Positions 1 through 12,835 of a stretch of DNA of 64,000 nt are shown here, piece by piece (the first letter of the stretch is position 1; every line of letters begins with the position of its first letter). Both the position numbers and the translations under genes were made by a program. The stretch spans positions 72,398,532-72,462,531 of the forward strand of contig CM073591.1 of the NCBI GenBank assembly GCA_037074705.1, written 5' to 3'. The stretch is from Zhengitettix transpicula (lineage: Eukaryota; Arthropoda; Insecta; Orthoptera; Tetrigidae). The notes beneath the pieces are model-generated. The model did not search any database, was not told where the DNA came from, and saw nothing but the letters and a program-made list of their open reading frames with translations.

Positions 1-67
1 ACATTTCAATAACTTTTTACAACTATAAAATATGCCTCCACGCACCGTTACGTAGTTCAGCGTAGTG

Positions 68-81
68 CCAGCAGATGGCTC
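68..81 (+). promoter_or_regulatory. CTCF-like insulator motif
   Basis: The 14-mer CCAGCAGATGGCTC matches the animal CTCF core CCASYAGRKGGCRS at 13 of 14 positions. A single short match in non-coding DNA is weak evidence; binding is inference. Confidence 0.22.
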
Positions 82-2212
82 TCTCAGTGCCTCCGGAAGA
101 ATCCTTCCCTTTAATGAAAATAATTGAAGTTTTCGAAATTTACAGTCAGTAATATAAATTAACAACTATTTGACCTATCGTAAGTAGTAATTTACGTTCT
201 TGTATTTTGTAAATAATACCCAAAAGGAAACTTATTATATAAAAATTGAGCGTTATTTTATGTGTATTAATATTTAGTAATTAATATAAATATTTTAGTA
301 AATAACTGAATTAAAATAAGTCTTTTAAAAATCGTGAAAGCTATCTATTAAGTCATTTACAATATTATAATATTATTACTGATAAAATTTTAATCAAATC
401 ATCTTGGCGCCTCCCTTTGCTAACCAATTGATCGCTTCACAAGTTCCTCCTTTCAATAAGGCATACAGTGTAACAAAATAACGGAAAATTAATAATAATT
501 AACAATTTATAAACGGATCAATTTTGTAAAAATATAGTAACATCACTTTATAGTTCGATAAATGCACAACACGTGTGTAGTAAATTTATAAATGAGCCCT
601 TATTAAAGTGTAACATTAATACGTATTTATAAATAGTGATTTTCAGACTAGATAATGAGATTAAGTACACATGAAATATGTTAACTAAAAACAGAGAAGA
701 AAAATTCTAAATTAAACAAATTCTTATAAAACTTATTAATACATGCCAATTTTTCATAGATCTCAGTATTTTATATTATCTTAAAATTTTATTTTACTTG
801 ATCCGTAATTCATAGAAATTATTAAACTTACCTGTCCTGCTGAAAACAGTTTTTAAAACTTAGTAATATATTTTTCTAAAAAAGTGAAGAAATATGATAG
901 TAAATAAAACCGTTACATTACGAAATGTACATTCTAAATAATCTTCTCTAATTAATTCTTCAAATCAAGCACGAATGAATTTATTGTTTGCACTTTTGGT
1001 TACACTAAATTAATTTCCCAGAAAAGGCCTGGAAGTTTTTATGCATACCGTTTTTTAAAAAAGAACTACCAAAATATTAATATGAGAATTGAGAAAGATT
1101 GTGAAATTTTAATTTGTAATGGGAAAAGCTATTTACATTCGTACTCAGATTTCGAGAAAACTATACCAACCAAAAGTGTTTGGCGTGTTGCGTTCAGCCA
1201 GGGGCGCTCAATTTGTATGTGACGAGGATTGTACGCTTTGAGATATACATAAGCACAAAGACCAAGGTACGAATAGAAATGTTCTGTGCTCTTGGAATAT
1301 TAAAATAGGTACCAATACTTCTATGCGCGGTGTTGCACGGAGGAAACAGTTACAAGTATCATATCGGGACATGAGGGGAATATGCATATGGTTTTGAAGA
1401 TCTATAAGTGCCTGTAGTAACCGTTTCCGAACAGTGATCATAGAAATGCAAAATCGAGATGCTGGACAAATAGGTTTAAACTTTCCTCCGCGATATTTTT
1501 CGTCTTGTATTCATAATCGATGTCAAAAAAATACAGTTCTTTTCCTTACCAATGATCATTACAATGTCATTATCTACCGATATGAACTACCAAGCCGGTA
1601 CAGTGACTGAGTCAAGAATTATGATTTTCCACAGTGTAGGTTATCTAAAGTAATTGAACACTAACTAGCATGGAAAATTAATTTATCTTTAGAAAGGGAT
1701 TTATACAAATTGATTTATGTAGGTTGCGATTAGCTTATTAAAACAGGTATATGTTGAGTTAATACGACGTATATTATTAGAAGATAAACAATTACAAATA
1801 GTCGGTTGTTACTTCTCATATAAGAACCTGTTAAATATTTCAAATATGTCATTACTGGCTAAATGAGTAATTATGAAATTCATGCAATGTAAAGGTACCT
1901 AAAGAGCTTCGTGAAGAAAACGAATATTGCACAAGCTATTAATTCATTATTATAAACATCGGTTCTCTAACTATGATAATAATGGTAACCTTTCCCCGCA
2001 AACTTAACGCAAAAACGCCGTACTTTTATATTTTTCCGTATTTCAGGTGTTAGAATTTAACATTTATAAATCGGTGACGAACTTACATTTAAAATTTAAC
2101 GGCATACAGAGTTAACAAATAACGGCTGTACCATGCCTGATTGAGAGAAGTAATATGAAAATAAGAGTTGTTAAAAGGGAAAATAGATTTACGTAAATGA
2201 GGTAATCCAAAT
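82..2212. other. AT-rich non-coding DNA, no gene seen
   Basis: Stops are frequent in all frames. The few open frames are under 80 codons and resemble no family I know. I see no splice-bounded exon, RNA gene or repeat with clear ends. Confidence 0.6.
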
Positions 2213-2252
2213 AGAGCGGTGTTTCCCAACGTGGGTCCCACTTCCCCACCGA
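2213..2252 (+). mobile_element. possible hAT-like transposon terminus
   Basis: The stretch AGCGGTGTTTCCCAACGTGG followed by GTCCCAC resembles the terminal inverted repeat of Buster/SPIN-type hAT elements, which start CAGnGGTTCTCAACCTGTGG. I did not find a matching inverted end or an 8-bp target duplication, so this could be a solo end or coincidence. Confidence 0.2.
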
Positions 2253-2268
2253 GGGGGGGGGGGGGGGG
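2253..2268 (+). repeat. poly-G tract (16 G)
   Basis: An uninterrupted run of 16 G in an otherwise AT-rich region. It directly follows the possible hAT-like terminus. Such runs are slippage-prone, so the length may be imprecise in the assembly. Confidence 0.95.
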
Positions 2269-2269
2269 C

Positions 2270-5200
2270 AATTCGAAAATGAGCTCGTCTAGAATTTAAA
2301 AGCCGCTAGCTGTGATTAACTCGTACAAAATGAAAACTTTTTGGTATATCAATTTGAAATATGCATTTGGTACGTTTGGTGCTTTCCATAGAGCCACAGT
2401 TGAAAGACTGAAGTAATATAAACTACGATGTTCTCAGAGAGTAGGCCAATTGTTTTGAACAATGGTACTTAGCGAATGAATAGTGCGTACTCTGTTGAAC
2501 GATCGATATGATGTGCGCTAAGTTGTCTTCTGTAGGCTAGAGCCAACTCTACGTGTTAAATGAAATAATAACTTAATTTCGTACAAAATCTCGAATGGGT
2601 GATAGGTTTAGCGATCTAAAATTAAAATAAATTATTACTTTGTTTCAGCACAGAATTATTACTATAGAAGAACCGTGATGCATAAGGTGAAATTAGGCTT
2701 CCTTGGGAAAATTTTTCATTTTTTGAATATACAAAAATATGTATGTTACATAAGAGTGAATTTGATATACTTAGGTGGGGTATGGTAAAAAAAAGTTGGG
2801 AAATACTGAAATATATACTAACAGACCGAAATTTCTAAAAATACATTCTGCAAGGACTAAGAAATGCAGATCATAAGCACACGATTCCGCAACATTTACA
2901 GATATGTACTCAGTTCAACCGAGTCTAGTGACACAATGAACTATGGCTTTCGCTGTCCGAGTGTTAGTTTGGGGAATATAGTCGGAATTTATATACGGTC
3001 TCAGGACATTAACTCTTATCCCATCCTCCAGTCCAGACTATTCGAAATCACGGTGTTGCATAGGTGCAATGACATTGATTTAGGGATGTATAACTCGCTT
3101 GTTATATCGCAATATTAAATTCAGTCAAGGCTGAATGTGAAGCTACTTCCCGAACTCAGCCCTTAAAACTTTACGAAAATAAAGAAGACTATTTTCTCAA
3201 GAATCTTATTGCATTTCGTCGTTTCTGTTTTCTGTAGGTGTACTCTACTATGCACCTAACTGAACTATCCCCGATAAATTTTGTCTATGCATCCATAATT
3301 TTTCAGTGTTCCTCCGTATGCTGTTCCATTTCTCAATATTTTCCTTAAAAATATTACATTTTAATTGAGAATAAGGAATTAGAAGATCAAAGAACAAACA
3401 TTTGCCACCTTCGGGAAACATCGGTCACCCTCGGCAGACATCGACCATCTTCGGAAATACCGACAAATATTGCCCAACTTCGCCAGATGGTTTGTCTGTG
3501 GGGATGTATGTTACATTTTGTACTATTAATAATTGAAGACTAAAATAGCAAATTACATCGATGGACAACACGATCACACTTACATAACATCCAATTGTCA
3601 GTGGAAATGTCATTGCCTTTTACGTTTTTGGAATTAGTCCCGTCACATTTTTAGAATCGCTCGGTGCCATTAACTAAAATCTTTTCTACATGTTCACTCT
3701 AAATATCCCCAAAAGCTCTAGAAGTCGCAATAAGGAAAGCATAATTTCAAACAATAATTAAGTAGTAATACGTTTAAATAATCATTCTATCAGTATTATA
3801 CTGGCTTATCTGCGGACAGGGATATTTCCGCACGGGCCAGCTAGTATAATCGAAATCTAAGTAATCTAAAGGCAGTAGGAAATTTCACTCAAGACATCTT
3901 TTATAAGAATTGTCACGTGAATAGGATACTTCAGACGTGTCAGCTGTTACAGTAAGGAGATAGTTAAAACACAATAACAAAGAGTTCGTTTCACCAATCG
4001 TTATAGCCAGTAATTAATTAATTACAGAATTTTGACTAATATATTTTTCTTATTCATTGTTGAAAGTATCACCTGGAAGTTTGTCAGTTTTATTAAATAA
4101 GGAACGAAATAATTGAAAATTTTTATGTAAGATTTAAACCCCGTAGTTTATTTTACATGTTTCACATTTAACTACATCGCCGTCTAGTTAGAGTCGTTCA
4201 AGTTGACGAGTAAGTGATTAAACAACTTCAAAATCCGTATTTTCCTTCGTAAAAGCACTTAATAATTCCTTACGAATCCTCAAAAATGTGGGTTTAAACG
4301 CTGATACATGAGTAAACGATGTATGCGAATAAATCTATTAATTGTATAACGGTTTTTTTAAACCAAAACGAGTAATTTTTAAAACCAAAATAGATTAGTA
4401 TCGATACGTTACTTAATACACCATCAGGATGCTGTGAATTCTCGTAAGATGATTTTTATTACATACCCACATTTGTGACCTAAAATGAATGCAAGATGTT
4501 TTTGAAAATTCCGTTTTGCATAAGTATGGCTTGATGCAGATTTTATTCGTGTCGTGATCAGGATTTCCATTGATGATTTTGTAAAACTTGCTTATTTCCT
4601 ATGAGTTTATTATTGTTTTGATACCAAAAATACAATTTAATTGACAATGTGGAAAAATATAAATGGATTTAGAAACTACTATTGAATTAAAGTGAATTAT
4701 CAAATCGTCCAATTATTTTAATTTGAAAGCCATAACAAAGTTCCAAACTGTCTACACACAACTCTATGAAACGTTTTTACATTTTCTTGTACACATGGCC
4801 CCTTTACGGAATAATAATTAAGAGTGTTTACATAAATTAATTGATACACATGAGCGGTGCAAGTTACTTTTTGTAAAATTACGTTCTCCGCGAAGTTTCC
4901 AGAAAATTTAATAACAATTATGCCCCCCAAGATTTCCCTCCTTGGTAATTAATGCACGTCACCGAAGAGGGAGAAATCCGCCCCCTGGCGAGGACGGTGC
5001 AATTTCCCTGCGAATCAAAGGCTTGCTGTGGGGGTGGATGGTGAGAGGGGAAATGAGTTTCTTGAGACTGTGATGTTTTTATTCCGGGAATCGACAGCTC
5101 GGGCTGAAAGTCATTAATCACCTTGCAGGAGTCCTGCCCTTCCCTTGGGAAAGCCCGGAAAAAGAGGAACGTGGTGCAGATCCAGAGAAAGAGTAGCCGC

Positions 5201-8200
5201 GAAATAGGTCTATTCATTGGTGTATGCGGGGGAAAAAATATTGGAAAGACCAATGAGGTTTTATTTCCTAATATTGACAAAATCTACGATAGTCAAACAA
5301 AAAAGATTATTATTTTTTAAGTGAAGTCAATTGTAAAAACTCAAAAATGGTTTTAAAATACGTGCAACTATTTGTTTGAGATCATCAATGTCATTTTGAG
5401 AACGCCGAAACATTTTGTGAATTCTCAAAAGATTTTTTAAAATCTCTGGAACTTAGCGAGGCAATGTAATAACCTCATAATCCTTGTAATTCAGAAGACC
5501 ATTGTTGCCGCTGTATTCGAAAGACAGCTTCAGATAAGATTTACCCGTACGCTGTAATATAAGTGCAGTAGAATGACTTACAATTGGCAACAATGTAAAA
5601 AAATCTTTCGTTCCGGAAACATCCATAGTTCGTTACAAACAATAGGCCTAGCCGTTACGAACATATACATTACTAATGAAGTTTTACCGACGAAGAAACA
5701 ATATTATTTGGAATTTATACCATTTTCCTCCTTCACTTATTTCTTTTTCCTTTGTTTCCTATATTCTCTTAAAACCAATCAATGTAACACTAACCAAAAC
5801 ATTTATTTTGTTCTGTTTATGAAGATGAACATCTTCAACGTATTCTACAATATATTACATAATTATTGGATTGGTAATTTTTTTTATAAAACTCATACGT
5901 TATTATCTCTAAATTTTCCAATCCCTTATTCCCTTATCAGACTTAAACATTATATTTTAATTTTTTTTTTTTTGACAGTCTTGTATTTTTATTTAAATCA
6001 CAATCTCTGCTACCTTTCGCGTATGTCTCAATTTTTGAAATCTCTGGCCTCGCTTTCATACAACGTGTGTGAGAGAAACCCTCGGATTGAAAGTTGCCCA
6101 CGTGTTCTTCGGCTGAGCTTGTTAGTTTTACTGCCCATCCGGCTGTTAAAGCCGTAAATGGTTGAGCTTCAACCCAGCCCGATAGTTACGAAAGAAAAGT
6201 TGGCAAACACGTGTTCTAACATACAATCTAGTATGAACTAAATAAATTCCAGAATGGGAGCAGCGATTAAGAAATGAACATATTGCTTGGCTGTGAATTG
6301 TCAACGTTCTGAATTTAATTTTCCTATGCGGTGAATACTAGTTGCTATTTCATGGTCACACTATATATAAGCGTGTCGCAGACTGCTGCAAGTAGACAAT
6401 ACACAAAGGCTCCTCCGGCGACTGATTTTATGGCTTGTCTGGTAAGCTCAAGAATTCCGGGCCAGTCTGGTTCGGAGGAGCCACACCATTGTGGAGCAAG
6501 GACATATTTACGACTGTCCCGAGAAAAGAGGTCACCGTTGGTCGATCACTTGCCTACGTACACAGCTGTTTGCCAAAACAAACCTATTTGCATCTCAGTA
6601 ACGACCCAAAAAAGTATAGTAATTATGTATTATTCTAAATCCATCGTTTGGATATTAATGACTTGGAATACTGTTTGCTGCTGCAAAAATCTATTCGTAG
6701 GAGTATAAATTCCTAAGCGGAATTGGATGTCTAGCAAAACGAATTTATGTTTTATAAATGATACAGCCCTTTTTTAAGAGTCACATACATATATTTTATT
6801 TTAATGTTAACTACATTAAAATGTGTCAAGATTAAAATCCAGCAGCTTTCGGTTGTATTAAACCGTATTGATCTGTAAAATTTAAGTACATAGTTTTCAT
6901 TAAATTATGAGTATTTATATGAAGAGATTCCAAATTTTCCATATCTGATATATGTAAAATAAATTACACTAAAGTAAAAAAATTATATGTAACTGTTAAA
7001 AAATGTGTTGTATTATTTATAATATTTATATTAAATTAACAGTTATTTAACGGATATTTAGACGAGACTAATTTGTTTTAAATGCCTTAGCGGAAGCCTA
7101 ATTTTCTGTCTAATTAATTTAATACCTATTCTAACAAATCCTCTTTTAATCTTAATACGTAATTAATAATTAAATTTCCACTTCAATAAGTGATATTGTT
7201 CGTTTAAAAAATGTGGAAAACTTCTAGTTTTAATTGATACTAACTACATAAAATAATAACCGTCTTTGAGAACATCCCAAGTTTTTGCCATGTTGCCAAG
7301 CCTCGTTTTTTTGTCTATAATTTTATAAATTAATTTTAGGGAAGAATTAGTTACTTATCTACGTGAAATATATAAATAAAGTAGAAACAACTTAATCGAA
7401 ATACTGAAATAAAATTATAACTTTCTGAACTTAAGGGTTTGAAAGTTCAACGTTCAATAGATTGCTTAGGACATTATAATACTTAATAATGTCATATTGT
7501 TGATAATAGTCGTTTGAGCCTTTGGAGGATCCCGAATTTATAGTAAAATGAACAATTTCAGCGACACAGAAGTTTGACACACAACATTTTTTAAACCAAG
7601 AATAAAAATTTATTTCTTTTCTTGTTCGGGTTGAATGGTTGAAAATAAAAGAAGTAGTAGGAAATAATTCCTTTTAAAAAAAAGTTGTAGCTTAAGTTAA
7701 GAAATTTAGATATATTTATCAACAAGTGGACGCTGACATTTCCCATAAACTTGATATATTATTCCACCAGTTTTACCGATGATAAAGTATTATCTAAATG
7801 TGATTTAAGTTTTCTTTCAATTATTAATCCAACCAAAATGTTCTTCTAAGTACAGCTTTAAATATCATCACGAATTTATGTTGTTCAAACAGTTCCACAT
7901 GTTTTATTATTTCTTGATGCACACGAAGTGAATCAACCTTAATCTGTACTTGAATATTTTTTTATGTAATTACGGAAGAATTTCAGAGTAAGTTCATGTT
8001 TTGACGATATTTTTAACAATGTATATTTACATATAATTAAATCTTTATAATATTTTTTTAAATTTCAATTCAAATTCTCCAAGCCAAAAGTAACAAAAAG
8101 TGAAGCAGATAAGTTTATCTGAATCTCATTTCTTCACGTACTGAATGGGCTCCAAAATTTAATGTAATAACAAATATTCAAATATTGATTCGTTTATTGT

Positions 8201-8523
8201 CATGATTACAGATCCACATATTATAGTCTAAAATACTCCTACATGAAGCTAAATACATTGATAAATTACTTAAATAATAGACAGATTTTAGGAATTTTCA
8301 TAGTCGACACAGTATATATTTATTTTACGTTTGCCGATCACTGTTCAGTAGAATCCTGGGTTTTCTAATCAATTTCTTGATATACAGAATAATATGAGTA
8401 CACCGGTGTCAGGGTGGTCAAATTATCTTCTTCGTGCTAGCTTAATAATAAACTAATACACGTTCAATTAATTAACGGTCAGTGTTTTCATAATTTTGGC
8501 ACTGCCTAACGACGATAATAATA
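2270..8523. other. AT-rich non-coding DNA with two GC-richer patches
   Basis: No recognisable gene. GC-richer patches lie at about 4920-5240 and 6040-6560, but I recognise no family in either. The longest open frame of the whole window (5573-6157, plus strand, 194 codons) lies here. It is dominated by F, L, Y, I and N over T-rich DNA, so it is most likely a chance frame. Confidence 0.55.
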
Positions 8524-8547
8524 ATATATATATATATATATATATAT
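8524..8547. repeat. (AT)12 microsatellite
   Basis: Perfect alternating AT dinucleotides, 24 bases. Confidence 0.95.
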
Positions 8548-8781
8548 CGGTTATTTTTCAAATGTGCTCTGCCTGTACAGGAAGTTTCATATACTAATAA
8601 ATATATAGATATAAACGTCAAAAAACCGAAAACCGAACTGTTTGTAACTTATGTAGACATATATAACAGAAATCATCATTTTATTCGCGTAGAATATTGG
8701 AAAGAAACACTTGAAAATTAGCACGAGTTGTAAAAATTCTGCAATGCAGTCGGTAACACGATGGTTTGCCAAGTCTTCTAG

Positions 8782-8789
8782 TGACGTCA
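8782..8789. promoter_or_regulatory. CRE palindrome TGACGTCA
   Basis: A full CREB/ATF consensus octamer, one of four in the window (also 20458, 36918, 54690). It sits in a slightly GC-richer stretch without other promoter hallmarks. Function is inference. Confidence 0.3.
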
Positions 8790-9333
8790 TGTGGATCGAA
8801 GCATTGCACCAGTCGCAGACACACACGGTTGTTAAATCGATACTTAAGTTGCGTATGAGATGAATAAGCGAGCACAATTCACATTACCCTGGCACTATAT
8901 TTTGCAATTCATCATCAAGTGGTTCTTATATTGGCCGTAACTCAGAATATTAGAAGGTTAACACTCAAGTAATGATCAATGTTACATGCTATGAAAGTAA
9001 CATAACCGTAAATATAACGAGAAATGTACGCTTCGTGGATGTTGTTTTGAAAATATCTGCATGGCTATGTGAAGCACAGTAGCAGCTCAATTTACTCTTG
9101 CATGTCACGTTCTAATTCAAGAGTCAACTCATGCACCGAACACGGAAGTTTGTTTCGCTGCCGAGGTGTTAAGTAGACAAATTCAATAGCATCCCTCGAC
9201 GAATGAAGTTTAGACCAAAAGTTCAAGTACGATCCTCATATACGGACAACTAGCTCACATTATTGTTTCCAACCGTCTCCTATTACTCTAATTAAATTGT
9301 TTTTCATTACAAGGCGTGTCTCCTGTCATAGGC

Positions 9334-9450
9334 AGGGCAAGGGGCAAGTACCGATAACCCAATCTGTCCGATATTGATTTCGTTAGTTTTTCTTTTCCTT
9401 ACATTTAGGCGAATGCCGGCTACGATCCTAAAACTGTAGCCAGGGAGCTC
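9334..9450 (-). mobile_element. family B TIR element, degraded internal fragment
   Basis: The plus-strand text GGGCAAGGGGCAAGTACC and the later TTAGGCGAATGCCGG, then TAAAACTGTAGCC, line up in order with the internal part of the better preserved minus-strand family B copies at 9760, 28101 and 29655. The middle is diverged. No TIR is kept. Confidence 0.5.
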
Positions 9451-9759
9451 TTGCTTCATGATGATTAGTGTTTCAAACTGATTAATTGATATTGAAGAAT
9501 AAAAGACCGATTTATTAAGTAGAAATTTACTTCGTATTCTAATATTTCACTACTTCTATATATTCATATAGTAAAAGCCAGGAATTCACAACAATTTTTC
9601 TACTTCGTCCCCTTAACAACTGTTTATCAATTGATATACTAATTTTTCTCTTGCAATTCATAAATCGCGCCACGTATCAAGTTTCAGATGTAAGAACAAT
9701 TCAGATTCTACAATAACAAATATAAAAATGTATCTTATTGGCTAATAGAATCTCACACG

Positions 9760-10186
9760 TAGAACCATTCTGCTTTTGAACCAAGTTATCCACAAGCCTA
9801 GGCACCTTGGCCTGTTTTGAGAGGTGTATGTTCCAGTGTCGCAGACCTTGGGAAATCGGTAAGAGTTTTTGGCTCAACCCGTTGGATCAGTCGGCTAGCT
9901 GCCTCCTTAACTGGTCGAGGCACGGAGAAGGGAATTTTGCGTCTGCGTAGCAAACCACTTTCCCGCTAGCGGAAGGGCGTTGGACAAATACCAGACGTCC
10001 ACCCTACCTGATGCATGTTTTATAGGGTTTGTCCTGCATCACTTGTTGGTGAATATCGGATAAATTCTTATACCATAACCCTTAGGCCATAGTTAACTAT
10101 TGGTTTCCCCGCCTTTCAAATCCCTGCCTGTTCTATTAAAGAGCAGTTGCCACCATGTGGATTACCCTCATGTAGCCTGGTTAACA
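9760..10186 (-). mobile_element. family B non-autonomous TIR element, near-complete copy
   Basis: This copy contains every landmark of the family in reverse orientation: the CTGTTTTGAGAGGTGTATG block, the GCAGACCTTGG block, CAGTCGGCTAGCTGCCTCC, TTTGTCCTGCATCACTTG, a CAAATCCCTGCCTGTTCTAT block and GTGGATTACCCTCATGTAGC at the terminus. It is GC-richer than its surroundings. It has no coding capacity beyond short spurious frames. The outermost TIR bases (TTACTCT in other copies) are diverged to TTAAC here. Confidence 0.75.
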
Positions 10187-10720
10187 AGATTTTAATTAAC
10201 AAATTTTACTGGCATAGATTTAAATAAAACATTAATTTTTTAATGTGTACTGGGATGGTTGTGGTTGACGTTCTTCCTTAACACTTTTTATAACATATTC
10301 AAAACATAACCTACTAATAATCCTAAATCAGCGCGTTATATTAATGATTTTTAGTTTTTCTTAAGTCCAGCAACAAATAATTAGGAACTGGGAAAATATG
10401 GTTCGTTGATATGGGTTAATTTGACGTATTTTTTTGTGATTTTCTGTACCAATCCAAAATTTGGCATAACTGCGTGATTGAAAATTACTGCTTTGTATTG
10501 TCAAACATTTATAATATCTATTCATATTAAAATGAATATTATTAAATATCAATTCCTTGAAAATTAAACAAAATTATAAAACCAAATATTTATCATCGAA
10601 CTCCAATATACCCTTGGAATACTATAGCCCCTTTTCCAACTACCATCGACCATCGAGGGGTTCACCTGGACCCCGTTGTAAATCTCTGGTATAAAGCATG
10701 AAATGCTACTGAATTAATAT

Positions 10721-11080
10721 TTCCGTAGGGTTTAAAACCATTATAATTAAGTATATCAGAGATTTAATAGACTTTGACAGTGTATACGAGGGGTTGAATG
10801 TAATGATTGCAATGTCATGTACATTGGCCAAACAAAACGAACCTTAACAAGGGTTAAGCACCAACTTAAAGCTTCCAGAGTATAAACACAATTCGATCTC
10901 GAAACATATATTATCTAGTAGTCAATCTTTTGATTGCTATAACGTCAAAATTCTATATATTGAGAAGAGGTATCATATTAGATTAATTTCTGAATTGATT
11001 CATATAAAGTCCAATCGTTTAAATATCAAAAGTGATACAAGTGTTCTAAGTCACATCTATGATGCTATATTATCTTTATA
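10721..11080 (+). pseudogene. Penelope-like element remnant: GIY-YIG endonuclease end of the ORF
   Basis: This is a decayed C-terminal part of a Penelope-like retroelement protein, which in intact elements joins a reverse transcriptase to a GIY-YIG endonuclease that nicks target DNA. The plus strand reads VYE, then after a frame change VECNDCNVMYIGQTKRTLTR (first codons near 10793-10850). The paired cysteines precede the YIG-like MYIGQT at 10817-10834, followed by a K/H/L-rich stretch (VKHQLKAS). Further downstream another frame reads NVKILYIEKRYHIRLISEL, like the E-rich end of this domain. At least two frameshifts and several stops are present, so it is dead. The preceding residues GFKT...YIRDLIDFDSVYE fit the usual linker before the domain. 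No reverse transcriptase motif was found upstream. Other GIY-YIG proteins are possible but fit the C-x2-C spacing less well. Confidence 0.6.
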
Positions 11081-11150
11081 AATTCTTTGGTTCTGTGTTT
11101 GTGTGTGTGCATTTGATGCATGCGTAATTTAGTTCATTTCTTTTTAAGTA

Positions 11151-11185
11151 ACAGATGAGATCTGCTGGCGAGCAGAGGAAACGTC
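11151..11185 (+). ncRNA. hammerhead-ribozyme-like motif downstream of the GIY-YIG remnant
   Basis: The strand reads CAGATGA (11152-11158; the hammerhead core is CUGANGA, so one mismatch), then a 6-bp hairpin TCTGCT/AGCAGA (161-166 with 171-176 of 11xxx) with a GGCG loop, then GAAAC (11178-11182) and GTC. The core spacing and the GAAA box are those of a hammerhead helix II. Penelope-like elements are known to carry hammerheads in their terminal repeats, and this motif lies about 70 bp after the endonuclease remnant. I could not place convincing helices I and III, so activity is doubtful. Confidence 0.4.
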
Positions 11186-12127
11186 TTATTATTGATAAGT
11201 TTGATATAATTTTTATCTGCTTTGACCATACTGTATAAATGATATATGAAGTCTACCTTCTATCACGGTTAGTTTTTACGCAACTAATATTTTTACTTAT
11301 ACCATAGAGTACCTATTGAATCTGCGTTATTACTTTGACTGACCAAGAGAAACAGCTATTTGAATACTTAACGTTTCATCATACACATGACTTTTATAGC
11401 TCCCTTGTCTCATGAGTCACTTGATTTATTGTACGCCTATTTTAGAAACATTTTATGTTCCTTACGATGGCGTGACCAATGAGACTTCAACATGTTTTTG
11501 TTTCATTTTCAAAGCACGATGCTTTCCACCTGCAGGCTAAAAAGTCTGCAAACAAATGGATTGCCATAAAACGCTAAGAATAAAAGTATTAATGCATTGT
11601 TTTTGGTGTATGAAGCATAATGACATCAGTTATTCGTCCACTTTAAATACATCTCTATTTTAAAATGATCGTTTGTTTGAAAAGAAGGAACTTGTCCTTG
11701 TAAAAAGTTACATTATTCAGATTTAAGGTCATTGTCTGATTTGGAGAAGAATCATGTGAAACGTGGATGTTTAAGACACAAGTCAGATCTAGATCAGATA
11801 TTTAAAAGAGGGGAAGGAATGATTTCAGGAGTAAGAAGCGTGTTCAGGGCAACCTAGGAGGTTCAGCCCCACCCCGGCAATCTACAGGTTACTGCTTTCT
11901 CACACCGATCCATCCCATTTCTTTAAATTGCCCCCTATCCTCTCACCTCCCATATTTTTTCTTCTAAATGCACTACGGTACAGAGGAATAATATTATCTC
12001 TGTAATAAATCAAACATTGCAATTAAATATAAATCCCAGTTTATTCGTATTATATATCATAATATTTTATCCTAAATCTCAGCTAAGATGCTGGGTGTTA
12101 ATTTTTAATTATGAAGTTTTATGGATA

Positions 12128-12235
12128 ACATTCGACGGAGGCGGGAATCGAACCCGGGGTCCAGGAAATCTCACTTAGCACAAGCAGTTCGCTTCTCGGA
12201 ACAGTCTAATATTTTCCACCATCCTTCATGATTAA
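12128..12235 (-). mobile_element. tRNA-derived SINE fragment
   Basis: On the minus strand the sequence reads GGTTCGATTCCCGCCTCCG (from 12154 downwards), an exact RNA polymerase III B box GGTTCGATTCC with a T-arm-like context. An upstream A box is not convincing, and no cloverleaf forms. It is therefore a SINE or decayed tRNA-related sequence, not a tRNA gene. Confidence 0.5.
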
Positions 12236-12359
12236 AAACTAACACATTTTCGTATCTAAGCTTTATGTAAAAAGCTTCTAATATTAACATATGTATATAG
12301 AACATTAAAAAAATCTGTCTGGTGATCAATTTACGTATTACGCTCTTTCCTCACGAGTC

Positions 12360-12524
12360 TTAAAGAGGCACCTCGGTCTGTTTTGAGAGGTGTATACTCC
12401 GGGGTCGCCGACCTTGGACACATGGTAAGATTCGCTTGCTGTTCCCATCGGAACAGTCGGCCAGCTGCCTCCTAAATTGACAGCAAACACCTCTCCGCCA
12501 CCTGAAGGGAGTGGGACAAGTTGT
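12360..12524 (-). mobile_element. family B element, 5'-interrupted copy
   Basis: This shares the CTGTTTTGAGAGGTGTAT, GCCGACCTTGG and CAGTCGGCCAGCTGCCTCC blocks with the other minus-strand copies, then stops after GGGACAAG at 12524. The matching terminus appears at 12836-12860, which suggests the middle was deleted and/or replaced by inserted DNA. Confidence 0.65.
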
Positions 12525-12635
12525 AATAATAATAAGTAATTTGTTTAACAAAAACGCTGCTCAGTTCTACATTACTCGCTTTTTAACAAATTTACATTTA
12601 GTAAACTTGGATGTTTAAATAAACTACTTTTAATT

Positions 12636-12805
12636 TTGAATAAGAAAAATAGCTAATTCAGACACAACGTTTCTGGGATCCTTGTTCTTTCGTCAGGTGC
12701 AAAGTAGAGCCTAGAGCGACGCAACTGCACTTGTCAGTTGACAAAACTCAAAAGCGACTAAAACGCAACGACAACGGGTGAGCCGAAGGGTTAGCGTAAC
12801 AATAA
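12636..12805 (-). mobile_element. family A repeat (hammerhead-like tail)
   Basis: On the minus strand this reads GTTTTGTCAACTGACAAGTG, then CTCTAGGCTC, then ACCTGACGAAAG, an AGGATCCCA block, GAAACGTTGTGT and finally a GAATTAGCTATTTTTCTTAT tail. It is collinear with the plus-strand copy at 18196-18410. The CTGACGA...GAAAC pair keeps the exact hammerhead-like core letters. It lies between the two parts of a family B copy. No protein-coding content. Confidence 0.7.
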
Positions 12806-12835
12806 GGGAAAACAAAACTTTCCCGTAATGCACGT

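Noticed and set aside
5573..6157. Longest open frame of the window (194 codons, plus strand)
   Set aside because: T-rich DNA gives an F/L/I/Y/N-rich product with no motif, no splice context and no recognised family; length is plausible by chance in such composition.
12128..12235. tRNA gene suggested by the B box
   Set aside because: No acceptor stem or anticodon arm could be paired; the same holds for 25332, 27040, 27220 and 56620, so SINEs are the better call.
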